DNA from: Pseudomonadota bacterium
GTDB taxonomy: Bacteria > Pseudomonadota > Alphaproteobacteria > Rhizobiales > Hyphomicrobiaceae
Direction of reading: 5' to 3'
Length of the DNA stretch: 40,115 nt
NCBI GenBank assembly: GCA_003242645.1
Contig: QGVC01000001.1
Span: forward strand, 1-40,115
The notes below the pieces were generated by a model that saw only the letters and a list, made by a program, of their open reading frames with translations, made no database searches and was not told where the DNA came from. A program made the translations under genes and the position numbers. Positions 16,179 through 24,581 of the stretch are shown here, in pieces (the first letter of the stretch is position 1; every line of letters starts with the position of its first letter).

Positions 16179-17048
16179 ATGAGAATGGAGCTGTTGCTAG
16201 CACAGGCCGTCGTCAACGGCATAGTGGTTGGCATGCTGTACCTGCTGATGGCGATCGGCTTTACGCTTGCTTTCGGCATCATGCGGATCGTCAATTTTGC
16301 CCACGGTGAGTTTTACATGGTGGGCGCGTTCATTCTTTACGTCTGCGTGGTCATACTGGAACTCCCCTTCATTGCTGCCACAGTGATTGCCTTCATTTCG
16401 GCTTTAGCTCTGGGTGCATTTCTCGAGCGCGCTGCCCTTGCGCCATTCAGAACGGACGAGCTCAACGGTATGATCACGACCATCGGGCTCGGGATGATCA
16501 TCCAAAACACCGCTCTCTGGATATTTGGACCCAATCCGCTGTCGCTTCCCTCAGTCGTGTCAGGCGTGGTTCGTCTTGGTCCGTTTGTGTTTCCGGCGGC
16601 GCGGCTGTTCGCTATCGGACTTTCGGCAATTGTTCTTGTACTCTTTCTCGTGTTCATGCTGTACACCCGAACGGGCCGAGCGATCAGAGCCGTGGTCCAG
16701 GATCGTGAAATGGCCGAGGTTAGCGGTATTCGGGCCGATGTCATTTATCCGTTAGGATTTGGTCTAGCGGTAGCGCTTGCGGCAGTAGCCGGTGCGCTTA
16801 TGGCCCCGCTTTTCTCGGTGTCCCCATTCATCGGCACCACCCCTCTTTTGAAAGCGTTCATCGTTGTAATTCTGGGCGGGTTGGGGAGCATTCCGGGCGC
16901 GACGCTGGCGAGCATGTTGCTCGGTATTACGGAAAGCGTAACGAGTACATTTTTCAGCGGCAGCACCGCCGACATACTATTGTTCTTATTGGTTGTGCTG
17001 GTCATGATCGTGCGGCCTGGCGGGCTGCTTGGTCAGAAAGAGGCCTGA
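16179..17048 (+). CDS. LIV-type ABC transporter permease (LivH-like), system 2
   Basis: A 289-residue membrane protein. The opening VVNGIVVGMLYLLMAIGFTL and FGIMRIVNFAHGEFYMVGAF (about residues 31-50) are diagnostic of LivH. The loop TRTGRAIRAVVQDREMAEVSGI (about 163-184) contacts the ATPases. It ends MIVRPGGLLGQKEA, the normal LivH terminus. AAGGGG precedes the ATG. It begins 22 bp after the binding-protein gene, with no large hairpin between them, in contrast to system 1. Confidence 0.94.
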   Translation: MRMELLLAQAVVNGIVVGMLYLLMAIGFTLAFGIMRIVNFAHGEFYMVGAFILYVCVVILELPFIAATVIAFISALALGAFLERAALAPFRTDELNGMITTIGLGMIIQNTALWIFGPNPLSLPSVVSGVVRLGPFVFPAARLFAIGLSAIVLVLFLVFMLYTRTGRAIRAVVQDREMAEVSGIRADVIYPLGFGLAVALAAVAGALMAPLFSVSPFIGTTPLLKAFIVVILGGLGSIPGATLASMLLGITESVTSTFFSGSTADILLFLLVVLVMIVRPGGLLGQKEA

Positions 17049-17051
17049 GCC

Positions 17052-18047
17052 ATGACGCACTCTGCGCTCGGGTCGACGAAGGCGGCAGAACTACGCTCGA
17101 CGCGGGATTTACGGTCGAGCGGCAGCGTTCTGGTGCTGGTTGCCGCGGCCGGCTTGGTCCCGCTGCTGACGCAAAACCCGTTTTATCTTCACCTCGGGGT
17201 CCTGATCTACCTCAATGCGATCTTCGTTATGGGGCTCGGGATCATCGCCCGGGTCGGACAGTTGTCCTTCGCGCATGGGGCTTTTGCAGCGATCGGAGCC
17301 TATAGCTCGGTGCACGCGGTCATGGGGCTGGGGATGCCATATCTGGCCGGCGTTGCGCTTGGGGCTGCCGTGGCAGGGATGCTCGCGGCGGCAATCGGCT
17401 GGATCATTTTGCGGCTCCGCGGTGTGTATTTCGTTCTGGTGACCTTTTCGATCGGGGAGCTGACACGGCTCCTTCTACTGGACTTCCCAGCGATTTCGGG
17501 CGGCGCCAATGGGCTCACCGGCGTTCCACCGGCAAGCTTCCTCGGCTTCGAGCTAGCGAGTAAGACAAGCGCGTATTACTACGCACTCATCGCGGCCGCC
17601 CTGGTGTTCGTCTTTGCGTACGCGCTTGTGCGATCGCCCGTTGGCCGCGCGTTTGCAGCCATTGAGGAGAACGCCGCCCTGGCTGAGGGATCGGGTATCG
17701 ACACTCGCAGTTTTCAAGTGCTCGCATTTGTCATCGGTAGCGCGGTCGCCGGCGGGGGCGGCGCAATGCTGGCGCATTACATAGGGTTCATTTCTCCTGA
17801 GACATTCAACCTGCATTTTTCGATCGCGATCATCATCATGCTGGTGGTCGGAGGCCGGAAGAGCTTGGCCGGACCGATCGTGGGAGCGCTTTTCCTCACA
17901 CCGTTACCTGAGCTCCTACGGGCAACAGTTGCTCTGCAGCACATTCTATTCGGTTTCATCCTCATTCTGGCGCTGAGGTTCTTGCCGGAAGGGTTGGCAG
18001 GCATCCGAGTTTACAGGCGTAAGTCAACGGGGGTCGAGAACAAATGA
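17052..18047 (+). CDS. LIV-type ABC transporter permease (LivM-like), system 2
   Basis: A 331-residue multi-pass permease. After a polar N-terminal tail of about 25 residues come the typical LivM segments: GLGIIARVGQLSFAHGAFAAIGAY (about residues 61-84), LRLRGVYFVLVTFSIGELTRLL (about 120-141) and the cytoplasmic loop SPVGRAFAAIEENAALAEGSGI (about 193-214). It starts 3 bp after the LivH-like stop, and its own stop overlaps the next ATG by 4 bp. With the LivH-like protein it forms the pore of system 2. Confidence 0.94.
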   Translation: MTHSALGSTKAAELRSTRDLRSSGSVLVLVAAAGLVPLLTQNPFYLHLGVLIYLNAIFVMGLGIIARVGQLSFAHGAFAAIGAYSSVHAVMGLGMPYLAGVALGAAVAGMLAAAIGWIILRLRGVYFVLVTFSIGELTRLLLLDFPAISGGANGLTGVPPASFLGFELASKTSAYYYALIAAALVFVFAYALVRSPVGRAFAAIEENAALAEGSGIDTRSFQVLAFVIGSAVAGGGGAMLAHYIGFISPETFNLHFSIAIIIMLVVGGRKSLAGPIVGALFLTPLPELLRATVALQHILFGFILILALRFLPEGLAGIRVYRRKSTGVENK

Positions 18048-18826
18048 TCGAGCCAGTCCTGCAGCTCGAGAACGTGACCCGGCGCTTCGGCGGACTGGTA
18101 GCGCTGCGAGATGTATCGTTCTCGGTGAACCGCGGGGAAATTCTAGGTCTGATTGGCCCCAACGGTGCCGGCAAGACGACATGCTTCAATGTCATAGCCG
18201 GTGTCTTTCCGCCGACTTCGGGAAGGGTCGTGTTCGAAGGGAGAACGATTTCCGGACTCCGGCCAAATCAAATTGTGAAACTCGGGATCGGGCGCACCTT
18301 CCAGGCCGCAACCGTTTTTGGAACCGCGACCGTTCTCGAGAACGTCTTGCGCGGCGCCTTCGTTCGAACACCTCACCCGTTTTTCGATGGGCTCGTAAAC
18401 GGGGCGCGTACGCGCGAGGCAACGGCGGAGGCGATCCGTAAAGCCGATGCGATCCTTGAGGAGCTGGGCCTTCAGGAATATCGCAATGAGCTGGCCGGTA
18501 GCCTCGCTTATGGCCACCAGAAGCGAGTAGGCGTTGCTATTGCGCTGGCATCAGAGCCCAAGTTGCTCTTGCTCGATGAGCCTGCTGCAGGACTCAATCC
18601 CGAAGAATCAGCCGAGTTTGGCGAGTTGATCCGGAAGATTCATCGGCAACGCGGGCTGTCAATTCTGCTCGTGGAGCACCACATGCAGCTCATTATGGGG
18701 ATTTGTGACAGGATTATCGTGCTGGATCGCGGTGAAAAAATCGCGGAAGGCACGCCTTCAGAGGTGCGGGCTGATCCAAAGGTGATCGAAGCCTACCTAG
18801 GGCAAGAGGCTCATGCCGGCGCTTGA
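18044..18826 (+). CDS. LIV-type ABC transporter ATP-binding protein (LivG-like), system 2
   Basis: A 260-residue ATPase. Walker A is GPNGAGKT (38-45). The LivG signature variant LAYGHQKR is near 160 and Walker B LLLLDEPAAGLNP near 175-187. The H-loop is in LLVEHHMQLIMGICDRIIVLDRG, and GTPSEVRADPKVIEAYLG is the standard LivG ending. It overlaps the permease gene before it by 4 bp and the second ATPase gene after it by 14 bp, so the transporter genes form one tightly coupled block. Confidence 0.95.
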   Translation: MIEPVLQLENVTRRFGGLVALRDVSFSVNRGEILGLIGPNGAGKTTCFNVIAGVFPPTSGRVVFEGRTISGLRPNQIVKLGIGRTFQAATVFGTATVLENVLRGAFVRTPHPFFDGLVNGARTREATAEAIRKADAILEELGLQEYRNELAGSLAYGHQKRVGVAIALASEPKLLLLDEPAAGLNPEESAEFGELIRKIHRQRGLSILLVEHHMQLIMGICDRIIVLDRGEKIAEGTPSEVRADPKVIEAYLGQEAHAGA

Positions 18827-19526
18827 GGTTCGGTCAGTCTCCGTTTTCTACGGTCACGTTGGTGCGCTGCACGACGTTTCGCTGGACGTACCTGAATCGT
18901 CTGTCGTGGCGCTGATCGGGTCCAACGGCGCGGGCAAGACGACGATGATGCGCGCGATCACGAATCTTGTGCGCGTATCAACGGGGGAAATCCGGTTCGG
19001 CGGCAAACGGATAGATCATCTCCGTCCTTCCCAGGTCGCTGAAATGGGAATTGCGCTGTCGCCGGAGGGCCGACGCCTATTCCCGCGCATGACTGTCCTG
19101 GACAATCTGCTTGTCGGCGCGCATTGCGTCCGCGATCAAGGCGTCATAAAAGAATCCATCGAGCGCATTTTCCGACATTTTCCACGCCTTGCGGAGCGCA
19201 GGCGACAGCTTGCTGGCTCGCTTTCGGGGGGTGAACAGCAGATGGTGGCCATCGGACGTGCTCTGATGGCGCAGCCGAAGCTCCTTCTTCTCGACGAGCC
19301 CTCCCTCGGCCTCGCCCCGAAAATGGTGGAAGAGATTGCACGGATCGTGACGGAGATTAGCCGCGCGGGTGGGCTTTCGATATTGCTGGTGGAGCAGAAT
19401 GCGCGGATGGCTCTCAAACTCTGCGATTTCGCCTACGTGCTCGAACGCGGCCGCATTGTGCTGTCTGGCCCAGGATCGGAGCTCTTGGCCAGCGAATTTG
19501 TGCAAAGAGCTTACCTTGGCGTGTGA
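18813..19526 (+). CDS. LIV-type ABC transporter ATP-binding protein (LivF-like), system 2
   Basis: A 237-residue ATPase of normal LivF length. Walker A is GSNGAGKT (36-43). SPEGRRLFPRMTVLDNLLVGA is the typical LivF Q-loop region, LSGGEQQM the signature and LLLLDEPSLGLAPK Walker B. LLVEQNARMAL and a short ending EFVQRAYLGV complete it. It overlaps the LivG-like gene by 14 bp. Unlike the LivF-like protein of system 1 it has no basic tail. It closes the transporter block; metabolic genes follow after 86 bp. Confidence 0.95.
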   Translation: MPALEVRSVSVFYGHVGALHDVSLDVPESSVVALIGSNGAGKTTMMRAITNLVRVSTGEIRFGGKRIDHLRPSQVAEMGIALSPEGRRLFPRMTVLDNLLVGAHCVRDQGVIKESIERIFRHFPRLAERRRQLAGSLSGGEQQMVAIGRALMAQPKLLLLDEPSLGLAPKMVEEIARIVTEISRAGGLSILLVEQNARMALKLCDFAYVLERGRIVLSGPGSELLASEFVQRAYLGV

Positions 19527-19612
19527 ACTGACGGTGATGGCGACTTGGTCAAGATGTAACGGCGTTGTGAACGCGCAAATGACCAGTGACCCGGTTGTCG
19601 ATGAGGTAGACC

Positions 19613-20512
19613 ATGGCTAATGGGAGAGCAATCGCGTTCATCGGGTTGGGCGTAATGGGTGAGCCCATTTGCCATAACTTGGTTCGGAAGAGTGGACGCC
19701 GGGTGATTGCATTTGATTTATCTCCAGATCCTTTGAAGCGGATCAAAGAAGCCGGCGCCGAGATTGCGGGGTCTGCTCGGGAAGCGGCAAATGAGGCCGA
19801 GTTCGTCTTCCTGTGTCTTCCGAGCGGCGCGCACGTGAGGCAGGTCTTCAGAGAGGGCGGTCTCATTGAGGCTGCGCGAACCGGACAGACATATGTCGAC
19901 CTTGGGACATCTCCGGTCGCCTTGGCCCGGGAGCTAGCTGAGGAATTGGCGAAAAAGGGTGCGGATTTCGCGGATGCGCCAATTGCCCGTACTCGCACTG
20001 CCGCGCAAACTGGAACTTTGAGCGTAATGGTTGGTGCGCGGCCAGAGGTTTACAGTCGCCTCGAACCGCTGATTAGCTGCTTTGCGACGGATATCACACA
20101 TTGTGGGGATGTCGGGTCAGGTCAGATCGTCAAGATCCTCAACAACATGGTTTTGTTTCAAACGGTCAATGCGCTCGCGGAGGCTCTGGCCATTGGTAGG
20201 CGCTCTGGCCTGGATCCCGAAAAGCTGTTCTTGACGCTTGCGAAAGGATCAGCAAACAGCTTTGCACTGAATAACCACGGCCTCAAGGCCATGGTGCCGG
20301 GCGTCTATCCGGAACGAGCATTCTCTACCGAATATGCGCTTAAAGACTTGGGCTACGCATTGGAGCTGGCTGAAGAGCTTGGCCTGCGCCTACGGGGTGC
20401 AGAGCTGGTGGGAAAAGTGATGCGAGAAGCTGTTGAAGCCGGTTACGGCAAGCAATACTTCCCGGTGCTTGCTAAGGTCGTCGACCGTCCGAAGGAAGAA
20501 GTAGGGTCATAA
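19613..20512 (+). CDS. 3-hydroxyisobutyrate-dehydrogenase-family NAD(P) oxidoreductase
   Basis: A 299-residue beta-hydroxyacid dehydrogenase. The Rossmann motif is GLGVMGEPICHNL (11-23), and an acidic Asp35 at the end of strand 2 favours NAD+. The catalytic lysine is Lys174 in GSGQIVKILNNM. The substrate loop is unusual: where family members such as HIBADH, GarR and GLYR have DAPVSGG, this protein has DAPIART followed by RTAA. That points to a substrate other than hydroxyisobutyrate or tartronate semialdehyde. GAGGT precedes the ATG. The next genes are an IclR regulator (3-bp gap) and an aldehyde dehydrogenase, so it probably interconverts a hydroxyacid and a semialdehyde that the next enzyme oxidises further. 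Confidence 0.9.
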   Translation: MANGRAIAFIGLGVMGEPICHNLVRKSGRRVIAFDLSPDPLKRIKEAGAEIAGSAREAANEAEFVFLCLPSGAHVRQVFREGGLIEAARTGQTYVDLGTSPVALARELAEELAKKGADFADAPIARTRTAAQTGTLSVMVGARPEVYSRLEPLISCFATDITHCGDVGSGQIVKILNNMVLFQTVNALAEALAIGRRSGLDPEKLFLTLAKGSANSFALNNHGLKAMVPGVYPERAFSTEYALKDLGYALELAEELGLRLRGAELVGKVMREAVEAGYGKQYFPVLAKVVDRPKEEVGS

Positions 20513-20515
20513 CCC

Positions 20516-21292
20516 TTGCCTGAGAATGCTGAGACTCCAACTCAAGGTGTTGCTGCAGTAGATCGGGCCCTTTCTATTCTTAGTGCGTTCGAGGAGAACC
20601 CAGAGCCGCTGACGCTTGCTGCTCTTTCGAAAAAGACAGGGCTCTACAAAAGCACGCTGCTCCGGCTCATCGCATCTCTGCAGGCATACGGCTACATCAC
20701 GCGAAACCCAGATGGCCGCTATTTTCTAGGTCCTACGCTGTTGCGCCTGGGAGCGGCTTATCAGCGAGCGAGCAGCTTGCACGATCGTGTGATGCCCGTG
20801 TTGCGGGAGCTTGTTGCACAAGGTACGGAGAGCCCGTCGTTTCACGTTCGGCATGACGCGAAACAGCGGCTTTGCCTGTTTCGCCTGGACTCCCATCACT
20901 CGACTCTCGATGCTGTGAGCGCAGGGATGCTACTGCCGCTCGACCGGGGAGCTGCCGGAAAAGTCATCCTGGCATTCTCGGGTCAGCAAGGTAAGGAGTT
21001 CGACCGGATTCGGGAGCGCTTTATTGCTGTCTCTTACGGTGAGCGCGATCCGCATTGTGCGGGTTTGGCGTGCCCGGTCTTCGGGGCAGACGGAAATCTA
21101 ATCGGCGCGCTTTCGGTTTCTGGCCCTCGCGAGCGCTTCGATGACAAAAACGTCGCGCGCATGGCGGAATTAGTTATGGAAGCAGCGGTGCGCCTGACGC
21201 GGGATTTCGGCGGGCAGCCGCAAGCTATGCTGAAAGCCAGAGAGATACTGCGCGGATCCTTCGATAGTCCGAAGCGAAAACGCGCGAGCTAG
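20516..21292 (+). CDS. IclR-family transcriptional regulator
   Basis: A 258-residue regulator. An N-terminal winged helix (about residues 12-75: AVDRALSILSAFEENPEPLTLAALSKKTGLYKSTLLRLIASL in outline) is followed by the C-terminal effector domain with LDAVSAGMLLPLDRGAAGKVILAF and CPVFGADGNLIGALSVSGPRERF. IclR proteins bind small organic acids and control catabolic operons. The start appears to be TTG at 20516; no in-frame ATG or GTG precedes the DNA-binding domain and AGGG lies about 10 bases upstream. It sits inside the operon, 3 bp after the dehydrogenase gene and 13 bp before the aldehyde dehydrogenase gene. It probably regulates this operon and is autoregulated. Confidence 0.92.
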   Translation: MPENAETPTQGVAAVDRALSILSAFEENPEPLTLAALSKKTGLYKSTLLRLIASLQAYGYITRNPDGRYFLGPTLLRLGAAYQRASSLHDRVMPVLRELVAQGTESPSFHVRHDAKQRLCLFRLDSHHSTLDAVSAGMLLPLDRGAAGKVILAFSGQQGKEFDRIRERFIAVSYGERDPHCAGLACPVFGADGNLIGALSVSGPRERFDDKNVARMAELVMEAAVRLTRDFGGQPQAMLKAREILRGSFDSPKRKRAS

Positions 21293-21305
21293 AGCGGGAG
21301 AAATC

Positions 21306-22733
21306 ATGGCTGATTATCCGAAACTCAAGTTGTTAATCGGCGGAGAGTGGATTGAGCGGGAAGGCGAACCCGTAATCAATCCGGCGGATGAGTCGATCCT
21401 TGGGACCGTCCCACACGCGTCGCAGCGAGATTTGGAGGCTGCACTCGCCGCGGCGGTCGAAGGGTTTCGTGTCTGGCGGCGTACCTCTCCGGCGAAACGC
21501 TGCGAGATCCTGACTAAGGCTGCAGCGTTGATGCGGGAGCGGGTCGAGGAGTTCGCGGTCACGATGACCCTGGAACAGGGTAAGCCGATTGCTCAGTCTC
21601 GGCTCGAGGTCTTGCGCGCAGCGGATATCATTGAGTGGGATGCGAACGAAGGTCGGCGGACGTATGGACGCGTTATCCCCGCAGAGCCCGGCATGCGGCA
21701 CATTGTTCTGCGCCAGCCCATCGGTCCCGTAGCCGCTTTCTCACCATGGAATTTCCCGGTTAGCTCGCCAGCGCGCAAGGTCGGTGGAGCGCTTGCTGCG
21801 GGATGCTCGATTATTCTTAAAGCATCGGAGGAAACGCCTGGCGGCGCTGTGCAGCTCGCGCGCGCGTTTGTCGATGCCGGGGTGCCGCCGGGTGTGCTTA
21901 ATCTCGTTTTTGGGAAGCCGGCGGCTATTTCGGAATATCTTATCCCGCAGCCTGCTATTCGGCTTGTAACGTTCACCGGATCGATCGCGGTTGGCAAGCA
22001 TCTCGCCGCTATGGCTGGCCAGCACATGAAGCCGGCCATTATGGAGCTCGGCGGGCACGCTCCTGTCATTGTCTGCGAGGATGCGGATCCCGTTGCAGCA
22101 GCCGCAGCATCGGTGGCAGGCAAGTCGCGGAACGCGGGCCAAGTTTGTGTTTCCCCCACGCGCTGGTTCGTTCACGAGCGGGTTTACCGCCAATTCCTGG
22201 ATGCATTTGTGGAGAAGGCAGCCCAGGTAAAGCTTGGGAACGGCCTGGATCCCGCGACGGAGATGGGCCCGCTTGCAAACGAACGGCGACTCGATGCCAT
22301 GATAGATTTCGTGCGCGATGCGAAGTCACGCGGAGCAAAGGTGCTCACTGGTGGCAGTAGGGTTGGTAATCGAGGATACTATTTTCCGCTGACCATTCTG
22401 GCGGAGGTTCCAGAGGATGCCCGGGCCATGCGCGAGGAGCCCTTCGGTCCACTGGCGCTCGTCAACCCCGTAAAGTCGATCGAGGAGGCGATCGAGAAAG
22501 CCAACGCGCTTCCCTACGGTCTTGCGGCATATGCGTTCACTCAATCAGCGCGCAATGCGGATTTGCTGAGCGAAAACATCGAGGCCGGCAACCTGTCGAT
22601 CAACCATTTCGTTGCTTCGGTTGCGGAAACGCCGTTTGGCGGCGTGAAGGAAAGTGGCTACGGGCGCGAGGGCGGCACTGAAGGCCTCAGCTATTACACC
22701 GTCGTGAAAAACGTTTCTCACCGGGTGTCTTGA
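21306..22733 (+). CDS. NAD(P)-dependent aldehyde dehydrogenase (succinate-semialdehyde-dehydrogenase-like)
   Basis: A 475-residue aldehyde dehydrogenase. FSPWNFPVSSPARKVGGALAAG (about 145-166) lines the cofactor site, FTGSIAVGK (223-231) is the nucleotide turn, Glu247 in MELGGHAP is the general base and Cys281 in NAGQVCVSPTR the nucleophile. EEPFGPLALV and SVAETPFGGVKESGYGREGG complete the family pattern. It most resembles GabD-type enzymes that oxidise semialdehydes to dicarboxylates, without CoA. GGGAG precedes the ATG. It is the last gene of the operon. The substrate is likely the semialdehyde produced by the dehydrogenase encoded two genes upstream. The exact substrate cannot be fixed by reading. 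Confidence 0.93.
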   Translation: MADYPKLKLLIGGEWIEREGEPVINPADESILGTVPHASQRDLEAALAAAVEGFRVWRRTSPAKRCEILTKAAALMRERVEEFAVTMTLEQGKPIAQSRLEVLRAADIIEWDANEGRRTYGRVIPAEPGMRHIVLRQPIGPVAAFSPWNFPVSSPARKVGGALAAGCSIILKASEETPGGAVQLARAFVDAGVPPGVLNLVFGKPAAISEYLIPQPAIRLVTFTGSIAVGKHLAAMAGQHMKPAIMELGGHAPVIVCEDADPVAAAAASVAGKSRNAGQVCVSPTRWFVHERVYRQFLDAFVEKAAQVKLGNGLDPATEMGPLANERRLDAMIDFVRDAKSRGAKVLTGGSRVGNRGYYFPLTILAEVPEDARAMREEPFGPLALVNPVKSIEEAIEKANALPYGLAAYAFTQSARNADLLSENIEAGNLSINHFVASVAETPFGGVKESGYGREGGTEGLSYYTVVKNVSHRVS

Positions 22734-22776
22734 GGCTCTGGAATTGGTGGCGTGGATGGCTTACGGAAGCGGCCGA

Positions 22777-23466
22777 TTAGGTGCGCTTCTTCTGAATGCC
22801 GTACAGAAAATTCGTCACGATTGTATTCACGACGGCTGGAATGTCAGCGCAGACGGGCACCCCGTGCACCTCGCGGCGGATCAAGTAATAGATGAGTGTT
22901 GAATGGAGGTGCCAGACAAGCTCGAGCTCGAGGGCGCTGAGCGGGCCCGATGTCCTCAATCCTTGCTCATGGCGCAGCTCACGCGCGATGACCTGTAAGA
23001 GTCGATCGATATAGGTCATAATGTAACGCCGTGTCAGACGGTGACCGGCTAGGCTGGATCTCAAGGCGATCCGAATCCAAATCTTGTCGTTAACCACGGA
23101 CGCGTAGTCCAAATAGAATCTTCGCAGTCGCTCCTCCAGGGGAATTGAGCGGTCACGGAGCAGGGGCTCCCAGCTCTCCTTCCAACGCGATACGAACGTT
23201 TCCTCATAAACTCTATTCAGCAGCTCCTGCTTGTTGCTGAAATACTTATAGATCAGTGATTGAGAGACGCCGAGCCCGCGTGCTAGCTCGCGCGTGTCAG
23301 CGGCGAACCCGCGTTCCGCGAAAAATTGCATCGCCCCTTTGAGGATCATGCGCTCGCGTTCCTCGGGCGACATGCGGATGCGTTTGCTGCGCTTGCGCCC
23401 AGGCCCATCAACTGGTGTAGACTTCGTTTCTTGCAACTTCGCGGGGATATCGCTCCGTTCAGTCAA
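22777..23466 (-). CDS. TetR-family transcriptional regulator
   Basis: A dimeric repressor. The basic linker RKRSKRIRMSPEERERMI leads into the TetR helix-turn-helix GAMQFFAERGFAADTRELARGLGVSQ and SLIYKYFSNKQELLNRVYEE, followed by an all-helical ligand domain. The frame stays open to a GTG at 23532 (251 residues), but that GTG has almost no ribosome site and its first 22 residues are unlike TetR. The TTG at 23466 (229 residues) has GGAG six bases upstream and is preferred. It is divergent from the BKACE/TRAP operon, with a TetR-style palindrome between them, and convergent with the aldehyde dehydrogenase gene. It most likely represses the BKACE operon and itself. Confidence 0.9.
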   Translation of the reverse strand: MTERSDIPAKLQETKSTPVDGPGRKRSKRIRMSPEERERMILKGAMQFFAERGFAADTRELARGLGVSQSLIYKYFSNKQELLNRVYEETFVSRWKESWEPLLRDRSIPLEERLRRFYLDYASVVNDKIWIRIALRSSLAGHRLTRRYIMTYIDRLLQVIARELRHEQGLRTSGPLSALELELVWHLHSTLIYYLIRREVHGVPVCADIPAVVNTIVTNFLYGIQKKRT

Positions 23467-23542
23467 AGTACTCTCCGCCGTTGGCCCATCGTAGCTGAGA
23501 AAGAAAATAATCCCGTCAGAGGCGATTGACACCTTCGTAAAA

Positions 23543-23562
23543 TAGTGAACAATTGCTCACTA
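23543..23562. promoter_or_regulatory. Predicted TetR operator in divergent gap
   Basis: TAGTGAAC (23543-23550) and GCTCACTA (23555-23562) flank a palindromic AATT centre, giving a 20-bp palindrome with one mismatched pair. Length and symmetry fit a TetR-family dimer site. It lies 56 bp before the BKACE start codon and upstream of the preferred tetR start, so one bound repressor could control both directions. No second copy was noticed in the window. Confidence 0.8.
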
Positions 23563-23617
23563 GCGCAAGCGGACGTCGGGGTCTTGCGGAAGCGGAAGTT
23601 CGGTTAGGAGCAAGGCG

Positions 23618-24550
23618 ATGGCAAAGGCACGAAAAGCCATAATCACGTGTGCGGTTACGGGCGCGATCCATACGCCCTCGATGTCGGAGTATCTTCCTAT
23701 AACGCCGGATCAAATCGTGGAGCAGGCGCTGGAAGCGGCGGCGGCCGGCGCAGCCATCCTGCACTTGCACGCGCGAGACCCGGAAACGGGCAAGCCCGAT
23801 CAGACCCCTGAGGCGTTCGCACGCTTTCTGCCGCGCATCAAGCAGCAAACAAATGCCGTCATCAATCTTACGACAGGCGGTAGCCCCTATATGAGGGTCG
23901 AGGAACGCGTCAAGCCGGCTGCACAATTCAAGCCGGAAGTAGCCTCGCTCAATATGGGCTCCATAAACTTCGGCCTGTATCATCTGCTTAATCGGTATAA
24001 GACTTTCAAGTTCGATTGGGAGCGACAGCACCTTGAGGCAACGCGCGACCTCGTTTTCCGCAACAGCTTCCAGGACATCGAGTACATCCTAAAGACCTGT
24101 TACGGAAACGATACGCGTTTCGAGTTCGAGTGCTACGACATCGCCCACCTCTATAACGTCAAGCATTTCCTGGATCGTGGCCTGGTGAAGCCGCCTCTGT
24201 TCATCCAGTCGGTGTTCGGCATTCTTGGCGGGATCGGCACGCATCCAGAAGACGTGATGCATATGAAGCGGACCGCGGATCGACTGTTCGGCGATCTTTA
24301 TCAGTGGTCCGTGCTAGGCGCCGGCGCAGCGCAAATGCGCATTGCTGCAATGGCGGCTGCGATGGGGGCTCACGTCCGCGTCGGGCTCGAGGACTCGCTT
24401 TGGGCTGGTCCCGGCAAGCTCGCGACATCGAACGCCGAGCAGGTTCGCATGGTGCGGGGGATTCTCGAAAATATGGGCATCGAGATTGCAACGCCTGACG
24501 AAGCACGGGAAATCCTCGCGCTTAAGGGTGCCGATAAGGTCGCGTTCTAA
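23618..24550 (+). CDS. Beta-keto acid cleavage enzyme (BKACE, 3-keto-5-aminohexanoate cleavage protein family)
   Basis: BKACE enzymes condense a beta-keto acid with acetyl-CoA to give acetoacetate and a new acyl-CoA. The TIM-barrel protein here has 310 residues, about 35 more than the lysine-fermentation enzyme Kce. Zinc ligands are seen as His49 and His51 (HLHAR) and Glu258 (VGLED). Arg254, Asp259 and Glu171 align with catalytic Arg226, Asp231 and Glu143 of Kce. The extra length lies mainly around residues 125-155 (YKTFKFDWERQHLE...). AGGAG precedes the ATG. It is the first gene of an operon with a TRAP importer and a cyclase-family hydrolase, and no lysine-fermentation genes are nearby. The keto acid is therefore probably not 3-keto-5-aminohexanoate. 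Confidence 0.93.
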   Translation: MAKARKAIITCAVTGAIHTPSMSEYLPITPDQIVEQALEAAAAGAAILHLHARDPETGKPDQTPEAFARFLPRIKQQTNAVINLTTGGSPYMRVEERVKPAAQFKPEVASLNMGSINFGLYHLLNRYKTFKFDWERQHLEATRDLVFRNSFQDIEYILKTCYGNDTRFEFECYDIAHLYNVKHFLDRGLVKPPLFIQSVFGILGGIGTHPEDVMHMKRTADRLFGDLYQWSVLGAGAAQMRIAAMAAAMGAHVRVGLEDSLWAGPGKLATSNAEQVRMVRGILENMGIEIATPDEAREILALKGADKVAF

Positions 24551-24581
24551 ACGAGAAAACGTCAACTAGGGAGGAAAAGTC

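Noticed and set aside
2924..20512. A valine-degradation pair made by MmsA and the 3-hydroxyisobutyrate-dehydrogenase-like protein
   Set aside because: The genes are 15 kb apart in different operons and the dehydrogenase has a non-standard substrate loop.
23467..23532. GTG start of the TetR regulator at 23532
   Set aside because: It lacks a usable ribosome site and its 22 extra residues are not TetR-like; kept only as an alternative.
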